Assembly (NCBI GenBank): GCA_021292105.1
Contig: CM037865.1
Coordinates: forward strand, 66,806,630-66,870,629
Length of the DNA: 64,000 nt
Direction: 5' to 3'
Origin: Anadara kagoshimensis
Taxonomy: Eukaryota > Mollusca > Bivalvia > Arcoida > Arcidae
Below the pieces are notes generated by a model. That model saw only the letters and a list, made by a program, of their open reading frames with translations. It was not told the origin of the DNA and ran no database searches. The translations under genes were made by a program, and so were the position numbers. Position 1 is the first letter of the stretch. Each line of letters starts with the position of its first letter. This document shows, one piece after another, positions 58,941 to 64,000 of the stretch.

Positions 58941-59294
58941 ATATATAAAACAACACCACATCATCAAGATACTGGTAACTTACAATGGTATAAGAAAATG
59001 TCACCACAAGGCCAATATATCTGTTTGTCATTTTAACCTTTTGACATTTAACTAAGTGATAATTTCATGACCATTTATCTTCCCTAGTTGTAAATCTTCA
59101 TGGTGGGAGGTGTTAAATTTTCACCATATTATGTCTGTGAGGTACAAAACACAAGTACATAGTTGTCACACTGGAAATAATCCTCTTTACAGTCTAAAAC
59201 CATTACCATAATCATTTGACACGTATTGCTTGGAAAAGTACAACACCATGATACATGTATATATAAGTTCTATAAATACTTGTACCAGTATGTA

Positions 59295-59507
59295 CAGTAC
59301 AGTCCTGTCGAAAGTTTAACACTGAGCTGATGAATAAGTACCGAGTCAATGGCTTATCTTTGTCTCGAGTTGCGTACAATTTGAGAGCTGTTATCTATCT
59401 CTCCCTTGGTACCTTTTCGGCAACTAGTTATCTACCGGTATATCTCGGGCACTGAGCTTCAGCTTCATTTTGTTTGCTAATGTTAAACTTTCAACAGGTC
59501 TGTACTG
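59295..59507. mobile_element. MITE G, copy 2 (213 bp, TA-flanked)
   Basis: The ends are cagtacagtcctgtcgaaag and the inverse ctttcaacaggtctgtactg, with gtttaaca just inside. TA lies at 59293-59294 and 59508-59509. Only the ends resemble copy 1 at 19479. Confidence 0.9.
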
Positions 59508-59771
59508 TAGATTGCAGAATGGATCAGAATGCAATCTCTTTAGAGATCATTTTATTTGACCAACTGCTTTTGTCAATACTATTTATCTGTTATACCATAT
59601 ATCATATTGTAATACTTCTGAGATTAGCATCAAAATGTAAATCTGACATTAGGAATGTTAAACTTGACAAGAAAATTGTTCCAATATCTAAATAAATTGT
59701 CTCAACACAGGAGAGATGTCTTTTAAACTTGTCTGAGTAATCCATCACTCTTTTTTTTATTTTTTTTCTAG

Positions 59772-59854
59772 AGACAAAATTTACATGACCGCCTCAGTCA
59801 GAGAAGGGATAGTATTGAAGACTTTAAGTCAAAGAAAAAGAAGGACAAGGAATT
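59772..59854 (+). CDS. PLD1: PLD exon 14: end of loop
   Basis: Acceptor tttttctag, donor gtgagt at 59855. 27 codons plus 2 bases: RQNLHDRLSQRRDSIEDFKS, then KKKKDKE. Strongly basic at the end, predicted helical. The matching phase with exons 13 and 15 supports it, although sequence conservation here is low. Confidence 0.85.
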
Positions 59855-60381
59855 GTGAGTTAATTCATTAAACTGAGCAATGACCCATTACTTATAGAAT
59901 ATGGAAGTCTTGTCATTTGATCAGAGTGAATTTGTGGTTGATAACACAAACACTAGAAATTTAAAAAATCAGCTTTTAGATCACAGTGTCTCTCGGCGCC
60001 TCCTTGGAAGCCTCTCTAACAGATTTTAGTATTAATGTTTTAGTAAAAAAAAATTCTCTGGACACTCCAGTTTCCTCAAAGAAATCAGAACTGACCACCT
60101 TAATACAAGTGAAAGAATCTTGACTAGGGCATTAAACACTATTATTCTATTTTTTGTTCAGTTCAGATATCTTTAAAATGAAGAAATTAAAAGTATGAGT
60201 TTTTGTGTGGAAATTAGGCCAATTAAAGTCAAGTATATAAAAAAAAAACCTTTGTTGTCACCTTGTCTGCCAGTTTTTGACAAAATTAAAGAGTATGCAA
60301 ATTATTCTCAAGTGAGCATCTATGGTCTTTATTGCTTCTTGATTCACAAAATAAAATGGGTTTATTTTTCAACATTTTCAG
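59855..60381 (+). other. Intron 14
   Basis: 0.5 kb. A decayed family C copy on the - strand (about 59975-60145), with gtttcctcaaagaaa, accaccttaatacaagtgaa and agaatcttgact. Nothing else seen. Confidence 0.7.
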
Positions 60382-60527
60382 ACTAGACATCCCAGCTTTA
60401 CAGAGAACTAGGAGTGAGATAGCTATAGATGAACTTGGCCTGTCAGGCTCCTCAAAGTATTGGATAGGAAAAGATTATGTTAACTTTATCCAAAAAGATT
60501 TTGAAAATTTACATTCCCCATTTGAAG
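60382..60527 (+). CDS. PLD1: PLD exon 15: conserved core after the loop
   Basis: Acceptor acattttcag, donor gtaaga at 60528. It enters by completing a Leu codon, contains 48 full codons and leaves with 1 base. After LDIPALQRTRS the sequence becomes conserved again: YWIGKDYVNFIQKDF and LHSPFE match the (F/Y)W-GKDY-NF-x-KD-x-x-x-L-PF motif of PLD1/2. Confidence 0.97.
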
Positions 60528-60586
60528 GTAAGATTAAACATTAATATTTGTACTTTCTTTGATTGTTTATTTTATTCTGATAAATA

Positions 60587-61922
60587 CAGTCATTGGTCAT
60601 AAGTATTGGCAAAAACGACATTATCGTCATTACGGGTTGAGCGTATGTCAATTTTGTTTTAGCGATAACTTTGTAAGTATATAAGAGTTATCTCTCTTAT
60701 TTCACACATTGATAGTTATGACGTACTGGTGCTTCGGGCAACTTGATTTTATGTCATCTGTTGCCTGTTTCCGGTGTATATCCAATGTAAACAACATGCG
60801 TCAAAAAGGCTCTGAGCTGTCAGATGTTGAGAAAAATACGATTGTATCTCTGTACGAGATTGGAGTTATGAAATCTTAAGATTGTCAGGATGTGCAGACG
60901 ACCTGGACGGACAGTATATAATTTTATTCGGCGCTATGAAGAAACTTAATCCACAGAAAATAAACCACGAAGTGGATGCCCCCCTTCCATGAGTGTGCAG
61001 GACGAATGGCGATTTTTAAGAATGGTAAAGATGAATCGTTGGGGCAATTTGACTGAAGTTACTAATATGTTTAATGACTTGTGGACTGTACAAATTTCTG
61101 AGAGTACTGCAAAGAGGCGTCTGTATAAGGAAGGCTATAGGAGACGGGTGGTTAAGAAGACAATCAGAATCAGAGAGGTCAACAAACGGAAATGTGTATT
61201 GTGGTGTAGACATGAAAGATAGAAGACTGTAGATGGATACAGGAAAACAGTGATATTTAGTGATGAATGTAAGGTGGAAATTGGAGGTGATCACAAAGTT
61301 TGCGTTTGGAGAAAGGTCGGAAAAGAGTGAGACCCCGCATGCATAAACCCCCCGTTTAAAGCCAAGTTCAGTTTAATGATTTGGGGATGTATTACTTTTC
61401 AAGGTGTTGGAACTATTTCTTTGGTAAATGGTAACATAAATGGCCAAAAGTACATAGAAATCGTTGATAATAATTTATGGGCTGTTATAGCACGCCATTT
61501 CCCCGATAATAGGTACATATACCAGGATGACAATGCCCCTGCCCATCGAGCCAGGGTTGTGAAACAGTTTATGGAGGAAAACCAGATAAACTGCATGGAA
61601 TGGCCTGCCCAGAGTCCTGATATCAATATTATTGAAAATGTCTGGAAAAAACTCAAACATCTCCTGCAATTGCAAGTTCATAACATAACTAGTGTGGCTC
61701 TGCTTGAAACTGCAATCAGGAATTCATGGGCAAATATTCACCTTGATTTCATACAAGATCTTTATCAGACCATTCCAAGAAGATTAACTGCAGTAATCAG
61801 GGCCAAAGGATGCATAGATTTTTACTTGTATTTCATTTTAAAACGCTGATTGAAAAACTGAGATGAAAAATGAAAATAGTGTCGGACATTTTGATTTTGC
61901 CAATACTTTTGACCAATGACTG
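60587..61922 (+). mobile_element. Tc1-family transposon (1336 bp), same strand as PLD
   Basis: The terminal inverted repeats cagtcattggtcataagt (left) and acttttgaccaatgactg (right) match inverted over about 30 bases through tattggcaaaa with one mismatch. TA lies at both ends (60585-60586, 61923-61924). The two ends are nearly identical, so the insertion is fairly recent, although the transposase within is broken. Confidence 0.95.
60796..61849 (+). pseudogene. Tc1 transposase pseudogene (DD34E)
   Basis: A start at 60796 (MRQKGSELSDVEKNTIVSLY) soon hits a stop. The DNA-binding part continues in other frames (about 60989-61220: STAKRRLYKEGYRRR). A further stop at about 61220 and another at about 61328 precede the catalytic part. 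Catalytic acidic residues are readable: the first Asp in FSDECKVEIG (near 61260), the second in YQDDNAPAHRA (near 61530) and Glu in SPDINIIENVWKKLK. There are 34 residues between the last two, the DD34E spacing of Tc1. Several stops and frameshifts make it non-functional. Confidence 0.92.
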
Positions 61923-62150
61923 TATATGGTTAAACATGTGTTACGTTTGAAAAATTTGAAACCAGGTCAATAGTGATTTGTGTAGTTTGTATTGCTTAGT
62001 GCATGTCTGAATGGATTTTGCATGGTTTATTTTTTATCCCTGAAACCTATATGTCTCTGTAATGTGAGAAATATATTACAGTACTTCAGATGGTTCTTTA
62101 TTATTATTACTTTTTATGTTTTGAATATAAGATTTATACTTATGTTTTAG

Positions 62151-62269
62151 ATTTTATTGACCGATATACTACTCCCAGAATGCCTTGGCATGATATTGGT
62201 GCTGTGGTTTATGGGAAGGCAGCTAGAGATGCAGCAAGACATTTCATTGGTCGATGGAATTTTACAAAA
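62151..62269 (+). CDS. PLD1: PLD exon 16: conserved core (RMPWHD block)
   Basis: Acceptor atgttttag, donor gtaagt at 62270. It completes an Asp codon and adds 39 codons: [36 protein letters not shown], ending FTK. This DR-x-(T/S)-PRMPWHD...G-AARD-ARHFI-RWN block is the signature of eukaryotic HKD PLDs between the two catalytic motifs. Confidence 0.99.
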
Positions 62270-62653
62270 GTAAGTTTTCTGTATACTTTATGTTGGTCTT
62301 ATGTCACATCCCAAGCACGAGTGAAGATTTGTTGAATAATGTTAAAGAAATAGAGTGAAGAAATGGTGCTTTATGTCTTTCTCTAACATAGCTAATTAAT
62401 GCAGGAATGGTGGAGAAAACTGGAGCACCTGCAGAAAACCACCAACTTTTGGTGAGTTAATTGGTCAATTTCCTCACACTGGCATATCTGCCCCAGTGGG
62501 ATTCATTTCTAGGTAATAAATGTTAAGCGGTGCTGTGATCCATTAGTCAACACTTTAGAAGTTACCTTTTTCAATGTATTAAATTAAAGGTATAAGCATG
62601 GCTATTTAAACACTTAGGGGTTCTTTATATTTTCTTTGTTCATTTCATTTCAG
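62270..62653 (+). other. Intron 16
   Basis: 0.4 kb. It has a short family C-like fragment (62405-62475: gtggagaaaactggagcacc, ccaccaacttttggtgagtt). Nothing else. Confidence 0.7.
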
Positions 62654-62767
62654 ATAGAAAAATTAAAATATAACAAAGATTATCCATTACTATTGCCAAG
62701 AAACTATTCTCCAAATCACAAAGTGCCAGAGGCAATCAAAGAACTCTGTGATGAAGTTAAAACACAG
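62654..62767 (+). CDS. PLD1: PLD exon 17: last exon in window
   Basis: A phase-0, 38-codon exon. Acceptor tttcatttcag, donor gtaagc at 62768. IEKLKYNKDYPLLLPRNY and the following PEAIKELCDEVKTQ continue RWNFTK with the K-x-K-Y...YP-LLP-S pattern of PLD1/2. The next exon, leading to the SIH(A/E)AY helix and then HKD2, is outside the window. Confidence 0.95.
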
Positions 62768-64000
62768 GTAAGCAATGTCAACTACCGTAATACTCTGTTA
62801 TGAATTACGGTACTTTGCAGTTCATTAACAATATTTATTAGACTTATTAAAGAATATGTTTGCAAGCTTGACCAAAAAAAAATACTGTTCCATGATTATG
62901 AAGCTCTACACTTGCTCAGTCCTGAAGATATGAAGCTGTATCTGCCTAGATCAATAAAATATTTAACATTTTTTACACAATGTTGATAATGTAACCATAC
63001 ATTTTTTATAAGTGACTTTGTGTTCTGTTGGCAGGTCCATATTTTATGTGATGCCAATTGTAGTTGCTACCAGTTGCATTGTGGGATTTGTTTGCTGTTA
63101 TTGTACCAGGGCCCCACAAACGCCGATAAGGTCATTCGGCGGTAAAAATCACCGCTAAAAAAAAAAAAACCTCATTCATACCCCCCCCCCCCCCCCCCTT
63201 CTTCATTGGTTTATAGAGCTTTTTGATGGAGCTTACATTTCGTCTGGAATGTTACACAGCAAAAATCTACTTTCAGATGCTTCCTTTCTTTCTTCATTTT
63301 ATTCATGAAAAACTTTATTCATCCAAACAGTCACCACAAAGTCGGGAAAGACTACAGCCATGTGCTTTGTTTACTTTCTGTCACTATCATGATTATGTCC
63401 CTTTAATACATGTTTATTCAAAGCAGAGTGGGTAACGACTATTTGTCGGGTTAAAGTAAAAAAAAATATGGCTGTCACATGTTTTACTGCTTACATGGTC
63501 TTAATCATTAAAATCTGGGTTTATTTAGAAGAATATTAAAGAGATCATGATTTTATTATCGTCATACAGCATTTCTATGAATAAGGAATATATAATAAGG
63601 TAAGTTTGTTCATCTGCCTTGTGCAATACACATCGTTTGCCTACAGTAGATCTGTTCCAGAACAGATGGAGATTTTCTTTTTGTGTCGAATATTCAAGTA
63701 GGATTCGAATAACAGCCAACTAATATTCAAATGCTTAATTTGGTATTCTTTTTAGCTCTTTTGTTTCACCTCGCTGTTTAAAGCATCTCCTTAAAACATG
63801 AAACAAGGCATAAATAAAACTGAGGCCTCGTAAGGTATTTTGTTTACACGGTTTGTTGAACACACGTCGTCTCGGTAATTAAGTGATTAGAGGATTAACT
63901 CTGGTGTTGATTATACACAGTCAATGATTAATTAATTATCACACCGATTGTACACCTGTGGGACACGTGGCTTCATCTTAAAGTCTTGTGTGATTTCTCG
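62768..64000 (+). other. Intron 17 (incomplete)
   Basis: No further PLD exon is recognisable. It has an A tract (63159-63170) and a C tract (63181-63198). Otherwise AT-rich. The C tract is a likely assembly-error site. Confidence 0.75.

Larger units (their letters stand above)
58442..59771 (+). other. Intron 13
   Basis: 1.3 kb. It has a tttttg run grading into poly-T (58876-58939) and MITE G copy 2 (59295-59507). Otherwise AT-rich. The 73-codon frame at 59474 overlaps the MITE and has no support. Confidence 0.8.
60528..62150 (+). other. Intron 15, mostly a Tc1 element
   Basis: 1.6 kb, of which 60587-61922 is a Tc1-type transposon. The short flanks are plain intron, so before the insertion the intron was about 290 bp. 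Confidence 0.9.
9607..62767 (+). other. PLD1: Phospholipase D gene (PLD1-like), 17 exons seen, both ends missing
   Basis: The exons join into one uninterrupted frame that follows the order of classical animal phospholipase D: PX, PH, HKD1, loop, conserved core. The enzyme hydrolyses phosphatidylcholine to phosphatidate and choline on inner-membrane surfaces. The family is regulated by PIP2, ARF and Rho GTPases and PKC. Splice phases agree at every junction and all introns are GT-AG. The PX and PH domains separate it from plant C2-type PLDs and from PLD3/4/6. A long loop after HKD1 favours PLD1 over PLD2, although invertebrates often have one classical PLD. Intron sizes run from about 0.4 to 12 kb. 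The start codon and the second HKD half-site are outside what can be seen. Confidence 0.95.

Noticed and set aside
61376-61849. Intact transposase gene
   Set aside because: It is only the C-terminal catalytic part. Stops and frameshifts separate it from the DNA-binding part.
63035-63145. Candidate next PLD exon after gcag at 63034
   Set aside because: The translated sequence (VHILCDANCSCYQ...) does not match the PLD block expected before HKD2, and no good donor follows.
62768-64000. Second HKD motif
   Set aside because: No HxKxxxxD with the expected context is found in any + frame. It must be beyond the window.

Overview
This is an AT-rich animal nuclear window carrying a single protein-coding gene on the + strand. 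It is a large, intron-rich phospholipase D of the PLD1/PLD2 (PX-PH-HKD) type. Seventeen coding exons can be placed between 9607 and 62767. All introns are GT-AG, and the exons join in a continuous reading frame of 3065 nt (about 1021 codons plus a split first codon). Both ends are missing. No initiator exon was found upstream of the PX-domain exon at 9607, and the second catalytic HKD motif must lie beyond 64000. The repeat content (tRNA-derived SINEs with AATC/AACC-type tails, long ggtcaaggtcacag repeats, many TA-flanked MITEs) looks molluscan, most probably bivalve. That identification is an inference.

Exons 1-3 encode the PX domain and linker, exon 4 a linker, and exons 5-7 the PH region. 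Exons 8-11 carry the first half of the catalytic core, with HKD motif 1 in exon 11. Exons 12-14 are the PLD1-type loop, dominated by a single 1218-bp exon of low-complexity, Ser/Asp/Lys-rich sequence. Exons 15-17 resume the conserved core. No convincing gene lies on the - strand.

The remaining ~95% is intronic or upstream DNA built largely from repeats. Intron 1 holds a 4.6-kb element with ~845-bp terminal inverted repeats and a 5-bp TTTAT duplication, with three further repeats nested in it, followed directly by a ~1.9-kb minisatellite of 26-bp units. Other introns hold 35-bp, 36-bp and 65-bp tandem arrays, a long repeat family with an internal 145-bp period (three copies), two SINE families (some with clear target-site duplications) and several MITE families. 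A Harbinger-like element begins 8 bp inside a splice donor. Intron 15 holds a broken Tc1 transposon with intact-looking ends.

The most exciting item is in intron 12. A 244-bp insertion (56548-56791), flanked by a perfect 14-bp direct repeat, contains a perfect 41-bp inverted repeat around a sequence whose - strand fits a hammerhead self-cleaving ribozyme. The fit includes the CUGAUGA box, the GAAA box, helices I and II, a minimal helix III and a GUU cleavage triplet. It resembles the ribozymes known from Penelope-like elements and animal retrozymes.
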